Numbered from the stretch's first letter, positions 11,317 to 23,730 are shown. The stretch is 64,000 nucleotides of DNA from Heterocephalus glaber (GCF_000247695.1 NW_004624848.1:3794007-3858006); one strand, 5' to 3'. Made by a program: numbers and translations. Notes: generated by a model from the sequence alone, not told the origin.

Positions 11317-12649
11317 GTGACCTCTATGGAGCTATAGGCTCCCCTGTGAGACTGACGCGCACCGTGGTGGTGGGGAAGCAGAAGGACTTGGTCCAGCGCA
11401 TTCTGTATGTCCTGACCTACTTTCTACGCTGCTCTGAGCTGCAAGACAACCAGCTGACCTGGAACGGGAGTCCCAGTGAAGGTGACCAGGTCATCAACGG
11501 CAGCAAGATTGTGACAGCCTTGGAGAAGGGAGAGGTGGAGGAGTCCGAGTACGTTGTGGTCACAGTGAGAAACGAGCCTGCCCTTGTGCCCCCCATCCTG
11601 CCACCCCTGACAACAGAGAGAAGGGGTCCTGGTCCCACAGGGTTAGCTGGGGCCCCGGATGGTGCTGTCAGACCCGACCGAGAAGGAGGCCGGAGGCCAC
11701 CGCAGAGCTCTGAGGCTTGCAGCAGGGTGTTCCCGGGGCCAGTGCTAGACAGCACTTGGACCCCACAGGGCGTGTTCTGTGGGGATGGAGACAGTGAGAA
11801 AGCAGCACCCCTAGCCGGCTCCTCCGAACCTTCCTGCTGTGAGGGGCCGGGGGCACGGATGGAAATTGATCCCCACACTGCCTGGGAGGAGACGAACGAG
11901 GAGGTGCCCAAGAAACTGCCAGAGCAGTCCTCAGCCTGGCCGTGCCCCGACCGGCGGTCCCGGGAGGAGCCTCGGGCAGAAAGAGTCACTTTCCAGATCG
12001 GAAGCTCTGTGTCTCCAGAGTCTGACTTTGAAAGCCGCACCAAAAGAATGGACGAGAGGCTGACGGGCTGCAGACGGCATCCAGAGGCAGCCGGCACCCC
12101 GGAGGCCAGGGAGGCCAGGGCAGCTGTCAGCGTGGCTTGGGATGGGCGGGCCTCCGGGTGCTCCTGCAGAGCTGCCGTCCAGAAGGGGGTGGGCTGTCCA
12201 GAGGCCCGGCCCCCTGGCCCAGGGGAGGGTGAGTCCGGCAGGGCCGTGGCTGGGGACGGAGGCGTTGGGACAGACGCGGCAGCGACAGGTGCTGCCGGGC
12301 AGCTCCGCCACTCTCTTAGCCCTGCCTCGGGAGCTGGGAGGACAGCGCCAGAGAAAACCAGGGGTTTGCACTTGAAAGACGCGGAAGGACCTCCGCGGGT
12401 GCCTGCTCTGGACAAGGCTGTGCCGCAGGACTGTGGGCTCCTGGTGGCTGCCGGCACCCGCCCTGGGCATGCCCGCGGGAAAACCGGCTGCAGGGCCGAA
12501 GGAGACCTTCCCAGAAGCGAGAGCTCGGACAGCGCCCTTGGAGACAGTGAAGAGGAAGCGTGCACGGCCGCCGCCCTGGGTCCGGGACGCCGCGGGCACA
12601 GGACTGAGGCGGAGAAGTGGAGAGAAGAAGTGGAGCTGCCTCTGCCAAG
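11317..12649 (+). CDS. FNIP2: FNIP2 large exon (probable exon 13): end of middle domain and disordered linker
   Basis: A 1333-bp exon between acceptor ctctccag (ends 11316) and donor gtaatg (12650). The first ~95 codons are folded and conserved: [20 protein letters not shown], then [20 protein letters not shown] and a stretch ending [12 protein letters not shown]. The next ~350 codons are rich in Gly, Ala, Pro, Glu and Arg, low in hydrophobic residues and very GC-rich, so probably disordered. Within it two segments stay close to the family: [17 protein letters not shown] (11985-12035) and [13 protein letters not shown] (12519-12557). It ends ELPLPR, the last codon split. The upstream open frame seen before 11317 is intronic read-through and not coding. 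A long open frame on the opposite strand is a composition shadow. Confidence 0.95.
12519..12557 (+). other. FNIP2: Candidate CK2-type acidic phosphoserine cluster in FNIP2
   Basis: Within the large exon the frame reads [13 protein letters not shown], serines followed by acidic residues. The paralogue FNIP1 has a corresponding serine cluster known to be phosphorylated stepwise by casein kinase 2 to control HSP90 binding. Here four of the five FNIP1 serines are kept and the fifth position is glutamate. That this site is phosphorylated in FNIP2 is inference. Confidence 0.6.
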
Positions 12650-13349
12650 GTAATGCCGGCTGGCCTGGCCCCGCGGGCACCTGAGCGCCTGTTGGCTGCT
12701 TCACTTAGTGTTCTCTCAGCGTCAGAAGTGTCCCCGGATTGGCACAGATGGGCTCCAGCCCGCCTCTGTCCAGGGACGCTCGCTGGCTGAGGTGGCCGCG
12801 CCCTCTGAGGGACATGGGTTGTCTGCCTGCTGACGCTGCGGGGAGCTGAGGTGGTGGCAGGGGCAGGGAACGAGTTGCTGTCCCCTGCGGCTGTTGGTGC
12901 TGGCAGCAGAGCCTGGCCCCCGGGAGGCGGGTCCCGCTCGCCGGGGGACCTCGTCCTACCGCTCCACAGCCGATCACGAGCTCCGTGCTGCCCGACGCAG
13001 TGCTGCGAGGCGGCTTCTGTTCCACTGCTGAGGGCGCCGCCTTGCACACAGGTCCCCCCTGCAGCCAGGCGTCTTCTCTCTCCCTTCACAGTCGGCTGAG
13101 TGTTCAGTACGAGGTACAGGAGCGAACTAACCGGCCATGGAGAGTCTTTCCCGGTGCTTCTGTTTTTTGAATCTCCCTTTCTTTCCCGGCCTCCTCCTTT
13201 GCCCTCCTGTGATCTTGCTGGAGGACCAGTGACACAGACCCCTCAGTCTGTCGTACTCTCCTGTGTCACTCAGGTCTGCGCTCCAACTGCAGCGCTACTG
13301 GAAAGGTTTCTTCTAAGCGCGCACCCTAATGGGCCGGACGTTGTTCTAG

Positions 13350-13506
13350 GTCTCAGAGCGCCAGCAACCCGAATGCAGGAAACTTCGGCCGCTCTCTTTT
13401 GGCGGGTTACTGCCCCACCTACACGCCCGACCTGGTGCTTCATGGGACCAGCACCGACGAGAAGCTGAGGCAGTGCCTGCCGGCTGATCTGGCCCACACA
13501 GTGCAT
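13350..13506 (+). CDS. FNIP2: FNIP2 exon (probable exon 14)
   Basis: A 157-bp exon with acceptor gttctag ending at 13349 and donor gtaagt at 13507. The first g completes arginine, then the frame reads [40 protein letters not shown] and ends [10 protein letters not shown]. The start SQSxS and the [10 protein letters not shown] block match the beginning of the C-terminal FNIP domain, so the acceptor at 13349 is preferred over alternatives. The exon ends on a codon boundary. Confidence 0.93.
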
Positions 13507-16214
13507 GTAAGTGAGCTCAGCTCAGACCCGGCTGCCGAAGTGGCAGGCACCCGGTGGAGGGATTGTTCCTAGGGTGTGGGCAGGGCTCCTGGGACCAGTG
13601 GGGCCATGATCCGGCGACAGCGGTAGGCGTGGAGGGGTGGCACGGGGCAGGGCTGCCTGCCTCTCCGCTGTGCTCTGCTCTCTCCCGGTGCCTCTGTTGG
13701 CCGAGCCCGGCTGGAAGCCAGAGAGCAAGGTCACAGCTGTTGCAGACGCAGCCCGGGTCCAGAGAGGTCAGCGCAGGGGGCCCCCGAACAGGACGAGAGG
13801 GCGGGGAGCAGATCACGGAGGGGGAGCAAACAACAGCACAGGCAGTGACAGTTACGGCCTCATGGGCAGAGCTGAAGAGACCTGGCATATGGTTTGCTTT
13901 CTGTTCGATCCTTACAAGTTCCTAGAAAATTTATTTTAACCGATCTGACATTTGATGGCTGCCCAAGGATGACTGTGAGGATTAACAAGCCCCATTGGAA
14001 AATTGCCTTGCGGCCGCCGTGACATGACAGGAACTGGGCGGTGAAGGAAGCCCTGTCACTGTGACGGGCCTGCTTGTAATTGAGCTGCTGTTGGGCAGAT
14101 GTGCAAAAAAACATGTTTTGTATTAGCAACATTGTATCTTGTGCAACAGGGAGCGTCCCCACAGCGTTAGGAAAATTGGAATTTGGCCACCTCCTCAACC
14201 GACAGTTTTTTCCAAGATGGAGCAGAAGGCATTGCCTGCTTTTTGGCCTTGAACGTGTCCTCTGTGAGGACTAAGCACACATCAGATGCAGGCTGTGAGG
14301 TGGGAGCGGACCTCCTCTTGGAGGGCGAGGGCGGCTGGCAGCTGGGGACCCTGCCGGCTGCTGGCCAGACGCGGCCCCTCCTGGTGCTCCTGGCGGAACT
14401 GGCTCCTGTGGTCCAGGGGCACTGGGCGAGGGCGGCCCTCGAGCATCCTGGGCTGTGCACGCTGCTCTGCGGAGTCACGGAGGCCGGGCTGCGGATCAGA
14501 AGGCTTGCTGCCTTTCCTCCCGGGCCTCGCACCCTGTTCTGGTGTGCACACCGTGGGAGTATTTCCCTCCGCCTGCCCTCCCTGGGTCTCCCAGTTCCTC
14601 ACAGACCTCTGCTCCTCCCGGCCGCTCCCCACTCCCGATGGGGCCACCGACTGCCCGTGAGCCTCTCGGCTGGGGGTTTGCCCAGAGCCCTGCTTCCACC
14701 CCTGACCTAGAAGGAGCCGGGAGCTGATGACTGATGGCCGACCTTGAACTTACCCATGAAACCACTCGGGAAACGCTTTCGTAGTTTCTGTAGGCTGCCA
14801 AGTTCCAGTATCTAAATGTTAGATTTTCATTGTGACCATCTGGCTCTTTAATTCTTAGATTTGAAAAAACAAAACCATCTTTACGGTATCCCTTCTCCTA
14901 AAGCGTTTCTGTATTTCATTTTCCCCTTTTTAAAGGAGTGTTTTCTCACTGTAATAGTTCTTGTTTCTTTAAGCTATGCAGTCAGCCTGAGAAATTGAAA
15001 GTTATTAAGCATGATAAGATATATTGTGTCAAATTGTGGCTACATCCAAAGTGCAGCCGTGCAGGATGTTAATAGGAAATTGGGAAGGGTTCATAAAAGT
15101 ATCTTCAGAAGTTCAGTATATTCAGAATATATCCAGTTAGCATCAGTGGATTTCTAATTGCACTTGACACATTCATTATCATCATAATGAATTTTGCTTT
15201 TGAAGTAGTGTTCCGTGTAGACTGCCTCTCAGACTGGCACTCTGGTCTATAGCAGTTTTTTAAGAAAAAGCTTTACTTTCAACTTCGTTTACAAATATTT
15301 GTTGAAGAATCAATTAGTTTTTAAAAAACATTGTATTGAATTTACTGCTCCGTAAAGCATAGTGATTATTTAAATTCTTGCGACTGTTGCCAGAGAAGGA
15401 AGCAGAGATCCAAGAATAAGCGCATGGCCAGAGTTAGAGCTGAGAATAGCTTGCAGAGAGAGAGAGAATTGGAATAAATCGCTATATCGTTCCATGCTTT
15501 CAAAACCCATCTTTTGGACATAAGTAATTTTCAGTGTTCATGCCAGACTTCATCAGGCTTTGGTACTCATAATTCTTTTTAGAGAAGGATTTTTAGTGAC
15601 TGTTTCAAAGCAACTGATTTAGGCTATCGATCTGTTTTTTAGCGCTCTGCTGCCTTGGTTGTAAACTGTGTTTTACATGTGTGCACTTTATAGCCACATG
15701 GACTGGTTTGCAGTTTCTCCTCTGAGGTGAGGATTCTTTCTAGGGCTCCTAGTGCTGAGACTTGCTCTTTGTACTTTTCTTTCCAAGTCTCCTATGAAAG
15801 AGATGCATCAGCTTCCTATCATTTATTTTCATTTTCTACTATTTACATGTAAAGATTCAATTCTTTCAATATTTGAACACGTGTTCTTGTTTAGTCCGTA
15901 CACTGTCTCCTTTCTGTTATTTGGCCTCTTTCCCTGATTCCTAACCTGTAGGTTATACAGCTGCCTTAAATTAGTCCGAAGTAACATTGTTTCACATTTC
16001 CCTGCCATATCTAAACGCACATTCTTCACTCCGTTTTCCTCCTGACTGTATATGGGAAGGAGGGCAGCGGACAAGGGAGGGGCTGTGTAGCCTCTGCCTG
16101 AGGCCCCTGGAGGCTTTGTCTGAGTCCTCTCTCTGTGTGTGAAGGCACCAGGTGGGTGCTGTTGGGGATACAGACCTGTGCGGCAGAGTAGGCCAGAGAG
16201 CCGGGGGCACTGGG

Positions 16215-16300
16215 CAGGCCTGGGGTTTGGGTTCGAGTCCTGTTACCACCACTCAGTCACTGATAACCCTGAAGAAGTTGACTGGCCTTTGTAACCCTCA
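16215..16300 (+). repeat. MIR-like ancient SINE fragment
   Basis: ggtttgggttcgagtcctgt, then a segment resembling the MIR core (ccctgaagaagttgactgg). Diverged. Confidence 0.45.
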
Positions 16301-16371
16301 AACGCATGTAGAGGGATGGGTGAAATAGAATCCACTGGTTAGGAGTTAACTTCTGAAGATTTGACGTAGTT

Positions 16372-16520
16372 CACCCGTGTGGCCTTGTGGCCCGGGGGCA
16401 GGTTCTTTAGTTTTCTAGTCTGTAAAATGAACAGTGCTGGTGTTACAGGTTTGAAGGTTCTGTGAGATAACCATTACTAAATGGCCAACAAATGTGAGCT
16501 GTTAATATCTGTGAAAGTGC
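16372..16520 (+). repeat. MIR-like ancient SINE fragment
   Basis: Contains ggttctttagttttctagtc, tgtaaaatgaacagtg and gttctgtgagataacc, in the order of a MIR core and 3' part. Confidence 0.55.
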
Positions 16521-18704
16521 TTTGTACATGATGAAGCAATATAATGTGTACTGAACACAGAGAGCAAAATGACAACCATTATTTTAGTAACAATGAGATT
16601 GCTGTCAGAGGTTAGAAAGTTGAATACAAATGGTGCCTGGTGGGCCGGCCCAGGAAGAGTGGTGACGCATGCTCAAGGCCAGAAACAGCCACTCAGCCTC
16701 TGCCTGAGGTGCTGGGGGGAGCAGCGGGCAGCTCAGTCTGCTGTGGAGCGTTGTCAGAACCAAAGTTAGCACCACATTTAACGTTTTCTTTTTTTAAAAT
16801 TATGTTCTAGGACTTCAGGCATTTCACAGAATAGTCTATAAAATGAAGTAACAGTTGGATATAGCAGCCTCTTCCATTTAATTTTAAGAGTAACAACAGA
16901 TTGACTCCAGAAATATCATGCAGGAATCAGTAGCAAGATGAGGAGCTTTGCTAAAAATCTGGCTGTGATATATGCTCCTGAATGCCTAAGTAATCCATTC
17001 AGGGTAATCAACCAGTAAGACTACAAAAGAACAGCAAGTCCTATCAAAGAGCAAATCATTACTTAAGAAACATGGATAACATCAGATGTCTCTGAGGAGC
17101 AGTGACCTTGAAGCCAATGGCTGCAGAGGTGGCTGTGGGACAGTGCAGCAGGGACATGCGCGACTCCGTCTCCTTGGTGCAGCACCGTCTTGGGTGCAGA
17201 GCTGCCTGTGGAGGGTTCTTAAAGTACGTGTCTTGGCCCGTAGCTGGGCTTTGATGACCAGTTTTTTAAACAGTGATACAGAATAGAGCCGAAATCATCA
17301 CGGCTGGCTGGGATCGTGTGCGTGTCTGTGTGTGTTTACACCTAGACACGCTTGCACATCGAGTCAGAGGTCTCATCCTCCCACCAGGGCTGGAGGACTT
17401 CAAAGCAGGACATGGAGACTCCCCAGGACCTCCCTGGAAAGTGCTGACAGTGTTGCCAGCTGTCCCCGTAGTGGGTATCAGGGTGCATGTGAGACTGCAT
17501 GGGCAGTGTCCCTTGTTTCTGGAGAGAGGTGGCAGATGGCCTTCCTCTTTTTTCTTTTTCTTTTTTCATTTTCTTAAACAGGAGAGAGTAATGCATTTAC
17601 ACATGAGGCTTGTGGCTCTTTGAATTCATTTTCTTTACCTAAAGGAGAAGAGAAGCTTATTTTAGGACTTTTCACACTTTATGTCTTTTGCATTGCGTCA
17701 GAATTAGACACATGCCTAATTTTGATGCTTTTTCCAATGTTAATGTTTTCCCCGATTTTTTCACTACCTCCAAGATATATGGGCATCCGTGCCCTTCTGT
17801 ATAAGAAGCTGCCTGCTCTCTCATTTCATTTTGAGGTCACCTACGTCCTCGTGTGACTGTTCTCAGGACCCTTTTGCCCTGCGCACCTTTCTGCACCTCC
17901 AAGCTGGACCTGAACGTGGCCCGGCACTTCGGCCGCTGCAGAGCGAGCACACAGGCCTTCAAGGTGCACAGGCTGCACTTGGGGTCAGGCCAGGGAGCCC
18001 AACAGGCGCCTAGGACGCCAGGCCCTACCTCCCCCAGCCCCTGGCCTCATGTGTCCTGTGCTTCCCAGGGCCCTGCACCGACCGGCAGTCTCCTGTCCGG
18101 GCCGTGAGTTCCCTCTCCTCTTTACCATTCTAGACTGTAGTGACTCACACTGAACCTGTGGGCAAGAGAACAGTTCGGAGAACCAATGCTGACAGACAGG
18201 GGATACAGCCTATAATTTCCCGTGCTCCAGGTCCGTTTGATGCGCTAGAGCTCCTGCTGGGGGCACTGTAGGTGGCCTGGCTGGCTCATTTTACCCATAG
18301 TGAGTCAAGGAGGCGAATCCGTGGAAATTTATTTATGGAGAAACACTTAGTACCTTTGGTGTGCTGGGTTCTGTGTGTACACAGTTGAGGTCTGAGGTGA
18401 AGGCGGCCAGCGGCCCTCTGTATTAGAGAGATGTGGATGACGTGCCTCCCCTCCAGCGCTGCCCACTAAAACACAGGGAACCCTCACGTGCCTGGCGGGG
18501 TGGCCTGGTGTGGCTGGCCCGAGCCCTCTGGAGCCTCATTTGGACACAGGCCTCAGGGATTGGTGCTGTGCTTCTGAGCCGCACCCCAGCTCAGATGTGA
18601 TCCCCATGCACCCAGGGCTGGGCACTAGGAAGCAGCCCTTTGGCGAGCCTGGAGCTTCATAGAGTGATTCTGTGAAAACGGACAGAAGGCTCCAGAGAAC
18701 AGGA

Positions 18705-18850
18705 GGGGAAAATGGAAGCAAAGCTTTTGTAAATAAGGAGGGGGAGGGGAATGGGAAAAAAGAATCAAAATATATTGTGTACAGAGACCAATTCCCGGTG
18801 ATGAACATGATCATTATGTGTATCTAAAAGGTACCGAAGAAATTAAAAAA
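18705..18850 (+). repeat. L1 3'-UTR polypurine fragment
   Basis: aaaatggaagcaaagctttt, gtaaataaggagggggaggg and gggaaaaaagaatc parallel the purine-rich 3' end of the L1 fragment near 36030-36170, in the same orientation. Confidence 0.65.
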
Positions 18851-18904
18851 ATAAAAGAAGCTCCAGATAGAAGCAGGGAAGCAGCAAAGAAACAGGTTGG
18901 AATC

Positions 18905-18993
18905 GTGGGTAGAGGAAAGTAGTCACCCAGGAGAAATCAAATCGTTGGAAATGTGGGTGGAGAAAAGTAAAGTCACCCTGGAGAAATCAAATC
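18905..18993. repeat. Imperfect tandem duplication, about 45-bp unit
   Basis: The block gaggaaagtagtcacccagg...agaaatcaaatc recurs once as gagaaaagtaaagtcaccct...agaaatcaaatc with small differences. Confidence 0.65.
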
Positions 18994-19362
18994 CCAAAAC
19001 TGTTTGTAGGTTTGAGGCCTAGATTTGTTCTACCCAAGTGACTTGAGAATCCGCGCCTGAGAAATAAACATAAAAGCCAGGAGCAGAGAAACCTTGAGGG
19101 AAGACTGGCAGAAGGAAGCACATTTCTGTAGACAGCCGTAAACGCATAGTGTGGAAGGAAGACCAAAGAGCTCCGATGCGATTAGCCCACAGATGGGGAG
19201 TGAGGGACCCACAAGGGCGAGCTCGGAAGCCGGGAGCAGCCGGTCGCTGCTGCATGGTTGTTACAGTGTTCATCCTGCAAGCCCAGGGGTTGGGACATTA
19301 AAAGGAAAGATGGGAGGATAGTGCAACCAATGATGATTTAGGTTTATATAAGAACTGAGAAA

Positions 19363-19441
19363 GGAGCTGGGGACGTAGCTCAGTGGTTCCGCCACCTGCC
19401 TCGCAAACGCAAGATCCCGAGTTGGATCCCCCGTAGTAAGA
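19363..19441 (+). repeat. tRNA-Ala-like SINE
   Basis: ggagctggggacgtagctca, gttccgccacctgcctcgca, then a changed B box (gttggatcccc). The tail is short. Confidence 0.8.
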
Positions 19442-19779
19442 AACGACTAAAAAGAATTTCTGATACTGAAAAATAGCCATTGAAATCAAAATGTCAGAAA
19501 CTAAAGGACCAAGCAGGTTAAATAGTAAAGAAAATCAGAATCTGTGAGATGGAAGTTAGATATAAAACACTTTTTTGAATGCATCTCTGAGAAAAGAATA
19601 AAAAATACAGAAAAGCAAGTGAGAAATGGGGAAGTCGGAATGAGAAAATTTTGTAGCACATTCAGAAGGCGAGAACGGGGAAAGAGTGATAGAAAATTTT
19701 CAGATTGAAAAGGCACACTGGCTCCCACATGGGTAAATATAAATAAATCCGTACTTAGCAAGTCGATGTCAAAGGTGCG

Positions 19780-20410
19780 GGAAAGCCAGCGGACGCGGAC
19801 GCAGCACCTGTCTTCAGCTCCGGGAGTCCGGACCCTGGCAGATGCGGGCAGCCTGGGGGTCAGACGCGGGCAGCCTGGGGAGCAGGGCGGGCGCCGCCAC
19901 GGGGGCCGGCGAGGGAGGCGGGGCTCCAGCCTGGCTGCGTGCAGATGGAGGACTCAGGACGTGGACGCTGCTGGGCTGGGAAGGGTCTGGGCGGATGGGC
20001 TGTGGCCGCGCTCCTGCCGCCCCACCGAGAGCAGCCCGCGGACTCTGAGAAGCGAAGGCCAGCAGGGCCCGGGTGTCGCCAGCGCCCCATCTCACTGCCG
20101 AGAGAGCCGACACCGGAGTGCATTCTCCCCGGGTGTGCGGCTGCAGCGACGCCTCACATTTGCGGTCTTCCGTGCGGCCCTCGGCCACCCAGGCCCCAGG
20201 TGCCTCCGGGGCGTGCCGGGCGTTGTGTCTGTGGAGGGGTGACAGGCCTCAGGCCACGCCTGTCAGTGCTGGGAGCGAGGGGCTCCTGCGTGAGCCCACC
20301 TTCTCGCTGCCGCTGAGGGCCTCTCCCGAAGCCCGAGCGCCGCCTGTGGAAGGCCACGGTGCTGCGGCCGACTGAGCCACTGCGGAGAGGCGCTGTCAGG
20401 CGGCGCCCTC
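19780..20410. promoter_or_regulatory. CpG-rich block inside FNIP2 intron (function unknown)
   Basis: About 630 bp with very high GC and frequent CpG (clusters such as gggcgggcgccgccacgg), bounded sharply by AT-rich DNA on both sides. No known gene is recognised. It may be an intragenic promoter, enhancer or a GC-biased conversion tract. Confidence 0.35.
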
Positions 20411-20606
20411 TTCCTCAAGTACAGTTTAATAAAACACCGGGGTTGAAAGAATGACTAACAAATCCACATCAGATAAAGCAAAGAATCTTGTGTTTTTCTT
20501 TTTAATCCAGAATACTCCAAGGAAAAACCAAATATATAGGGCAGTCAGTATTTTCTTTACTCTCAATTATTTAACTGCTCAGTCTCAGAATAAAAAACTA
20601 AATAAA

Positions 20607-20692
20607 AGGGTTGAGAATGCAGCTCAGCAGTGAAGCACTTGCTTAGCATGCATGAGGTCCTGGGTTCAAGCCTCTGCATCCAAAAAAAAAAA
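20607..20692 (+). repeat. ID-family SINE
   Basis: agggttgagaatgcagctca, cacttgcttagcatgcatga, ggtcctgggttcaagcctct and an A tail: a different ID subfamily from the GGTACC-ending SINE. Confidence 0.8.
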
Positions 20693-22122
20693 TTTGACAG
20701 GTCTCATTATTTAATACCTTCTACCACTGCAGTATGTCTGATAAAAAGTATTAAAAAGAAGGGTACATATGATTCATTTTCTATTGTGTATTTTGGTTCT
20801 ACCCATGCCTCATAGGTGGGGCTTTTCCTTAGAGACATTTTGGATTCGCTGTGGGGTGTGGGCGGTGTTTCTGACAGGTCAAACGTGGGTCGGGGTCTCA
20901 GCTCTGCACCGTCCGAGCCTAGACCTACATGGCAGGTTGTAATCTAGCTAGCCTGGCCTCTGGTGGGGCAGCTTCCTTTGGGAAGACCCCAGAGGTCCCC
21001 GGAACTTCAGCCCCACTTCCCGGACCTTTGAGCTGAGCCTGGGCAGCAGTGGCAGTGGGCAGCATGCCAGGCCCTGACGTGGTCCCTTTCTTGCTCCTCA
21101 ACTGTCGCTTCATTTTCTCGACAATCTGAGCGGCCTTTTCTCTTTAAATGGTGTTGGTTCTTCAGAGACCGAGTGGGTACTAAATGACGTCGTCCCATGG
21201 CGGCTGTTGGCCTCCTCTGTGGAAAGGCTCGGGGATCAGCATTGTTAGCATTTCACTGTCTGAGCCTGTGTGACTCTTGGCGTATTCTTAAAGGGCCCTC
21301 TCAGGATGTGTGCCGGTTCCTCTGCATCCCGGGGAGGGAGGCCCACACGGTGCCCCGGATCTGCATCCGCCGTCGCTCACTTCCCTCGTTCAGTGCGAGC
21401 CTTTGCAGGTTCCGCTCCCGCTGCTGCTGAGGACCCGGGGGATTTCAGTGGCCGGGCTCTCGGGACTCGGTGCTCAGCTGTGACCCGCGGCCCTCGGTCT
21501 CTCCTCCGTCTCCGCCCCAGACTCTGCTCTGTGCCCCGCTGACACACAGATGATGCGTGCTTGCTTTCCAGTTAGGGTTTTTTCTTCACATTTGCTTACC
21601 TAGTTACTTTTTCAGTAATTGGACTGGCTCCTCTGCCCTTCTTGTTACCATATCCAGAGCTTCAGCTTTCAGATGTCACCCATGCTTGCAGAACCTTCTG
21701 CCCATCACCTTCCTAGTCGGCCCATCGCCCATCTCCCTTCTGCTCATTGCTTAACACAAAGCCCTTTGTGCTGCTGGTGGCCCCACATCATGTGGTCTGC
21801 AGACCAGGAGCCCACTGGCTTGGGACTCTGCCTGCCACTGCAGCAGAGAGCGTTAGAATGGAGACTGAATGCGGGTGGAACCCAGGGCCCGACCACCTAG
21901 TGTCAGTAGAAGAGAAGGGGCAGGAGAAGGCAAAGGAAGAAGAGCAGGAGGGGAAAGCAGACAGGCTGGCTTTCGCTGTGGTGATGCTTAGCCCACTCCG
22001 CTTCCCATATGTGTGCTGGCGGATGGCCAGTAATGAAGGGAAGGCCCATAATATTAATGTATTCAGTGGCACCACCAGCCAAATGCCAAGCAGTCAAGGG
22101 ACTTGAGTTCAAAACACAAATT

Positions 22123-22477
22123 CAGTGGACCCTTGACTTATGAACTCAGTTCATTCCTGAGGGCTGGTTGTAACTCAAGTTGGTCAACTGAAGGTTCAGG
22201 CTCCTCTACACAGCCTTCACAGTCTCTCTCCTGTACACAGGCAGAGCTCAGTGTCCTTAGACAGACACTGGCCCAGGATTTCTCAGTGAACCCCACACAG
22301 GAAAGGCTATTCTCATGATCCTTCCAGAGCTCTGTAAGGGTTAAATCTGTATCTGGAAGCACAAGCAGGTGGCATTTGGGTTGTAACTCAAGACTTTGGT
22401 CGTAAGTTAAAACTAAAATCCTGATCATAACCCAAGAAGTTCATGTGTCACTCCAGTTGTAACTCCAGGGTCCACTT
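22123..22477. mobile_element. Non-autonomous DNA transposon with terminal inverted repeats
   Basis: The left end cagtggacccttgacttatg and the reverse complement of the right end aagtggaccctggagttaca are imperfect inverted repeats. There is no transposase frame. The ends resemble those of the two TA-flanked elements at 39792 and 56664. Confidence 0.55.
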
Positions 22478-22641
22478 TTTCAAAATTTCTAGATTTCCAT
22501 TTTCTTTGTTCATAAGGGCCACGCATGTTGATAGCAGTGGTAGCAGTTGATAGTCATTGTTATCTTGCTGTGAATTTGTGATACCCCGGATAAGCTAAAA
22601 GTTGTGGAAACTTGGAAAAGGAAGTCACTGAAGCCCTGTGC

Positions 22642-22645
22642 TGTG

Positions 22646-22676
<31 letters not shown>
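22642..22676 (+). repeat. (GT)n microsatellite
   Basis: About 17 TG units with one interruption. It is followed by an antisense ID-like piece (22680-22722, gagattgagcccaggacc). Confidence 0.85.
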
Positions 22677-22677
<1 letters not shown>

Positions 22678-23518
22678 ATGTTGGAGATTGAGCCCAGGAC
22701 CTGTGTGTGTAGCTCTCTGTTCTGTGCACGTGTGGGACATATGTGAGAAAACCTTGTACTATTGTGTTAACAAATCTGCATAGTGATAACCATCTTGGGA
22801 AATAGAGCCTCATTTAATTAAAAATAGGTTTTTTGAAATTCTTTCATTTTCATGTTTAAGAGTATTTGAACATACACTTAAACAATGTTGAACCATTAGA
22901 CTGCCTGATTGCTGTTCCTTCAGTGGTAAAAACTAAACCCTGAGAGTTTCCCCCTTGACAACCCTGGTGGGGTTTGTACAGCCTCTGGCTACCAGGAAGT
23001 CCTGGGCAGGAGCAACTGACAGGTGGGGCTGGGCTCTGGGACCCTCCTCTGTGGGTGAAGGGGGACCCTGCTCACCAGCCCTGCAGACCTTTAGAAAGCA
23101 CATTGTCCAGAAGGAAATCAGGATGACCTGACGAGAGGAAGTGATGCTGAGCATCCAGAAGCAAGCCGTGGGCAGCACAGGGTGTGGGAGGGACCGAATC
23201 CAGAAGGAGGCCAATACTAGTTTCCTTTGGGAAATGAGGCTTAGAAAAGCGAGCAAATATGCAGCACCGTGAGGCCTGTCCGTGGGTCTGTCTGCTGCTG
23301 TCTCTCCGTAGTGTCCACCCCCTTTCTCTCGTGGTTTGGGGCCTAGAAGAGCTGCCCTGTGTAGCACTGACTTGTATGCACCTAGGGCACGGCTGGGTGG
23401 GCCAGAGGGTCTGAGGACGCAGTTCTGTCTGGATATGAGGTGTCTCGCAGGCCCTCTTACTTGAATGCTTAATGTTCACTCCATTCGCCTGATGGCACAG
23501 TTTACTATTGGGAGTTTA

Positions 23519-23602
23519 TTTTTTTTTTGGTACCAGGGATCAAACTCGGGTCCTTGCGCTTGCGCAGCAGGCGGCGAAACCACTGAGCTAAATCCCTGGC
23601 CC
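23519..23602 (-). repeat. tRNA-Ala-like SINE, antisense
   Basis: Near-consensus copy: poly-T, ggtaccagggatcaaactcg, through ctgagctaaatccctggccc. The target-site duplication is approximately attgggagttt at 23507 and 23604. Confidence 0.9.
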
Positions 23603-23730
23603 AATTGGGAGTTTTATATTTTAATAAGTTTATGAGTGGCCCTCAGTCTGATTTTATTTGGTTGTTAGGGATATTTGATGTATGTGGCACATGTAGTCAA
23701 TAAATTTTGCTTACTGATTAAAGCTATAAG

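Noticed and set aside
19766..20242. 158-codon plus-strand frame in the FNIP2 intron
   Set aside because: It lies in the CpG-rich block, with competing frames on both strands and no similarity I recognise.
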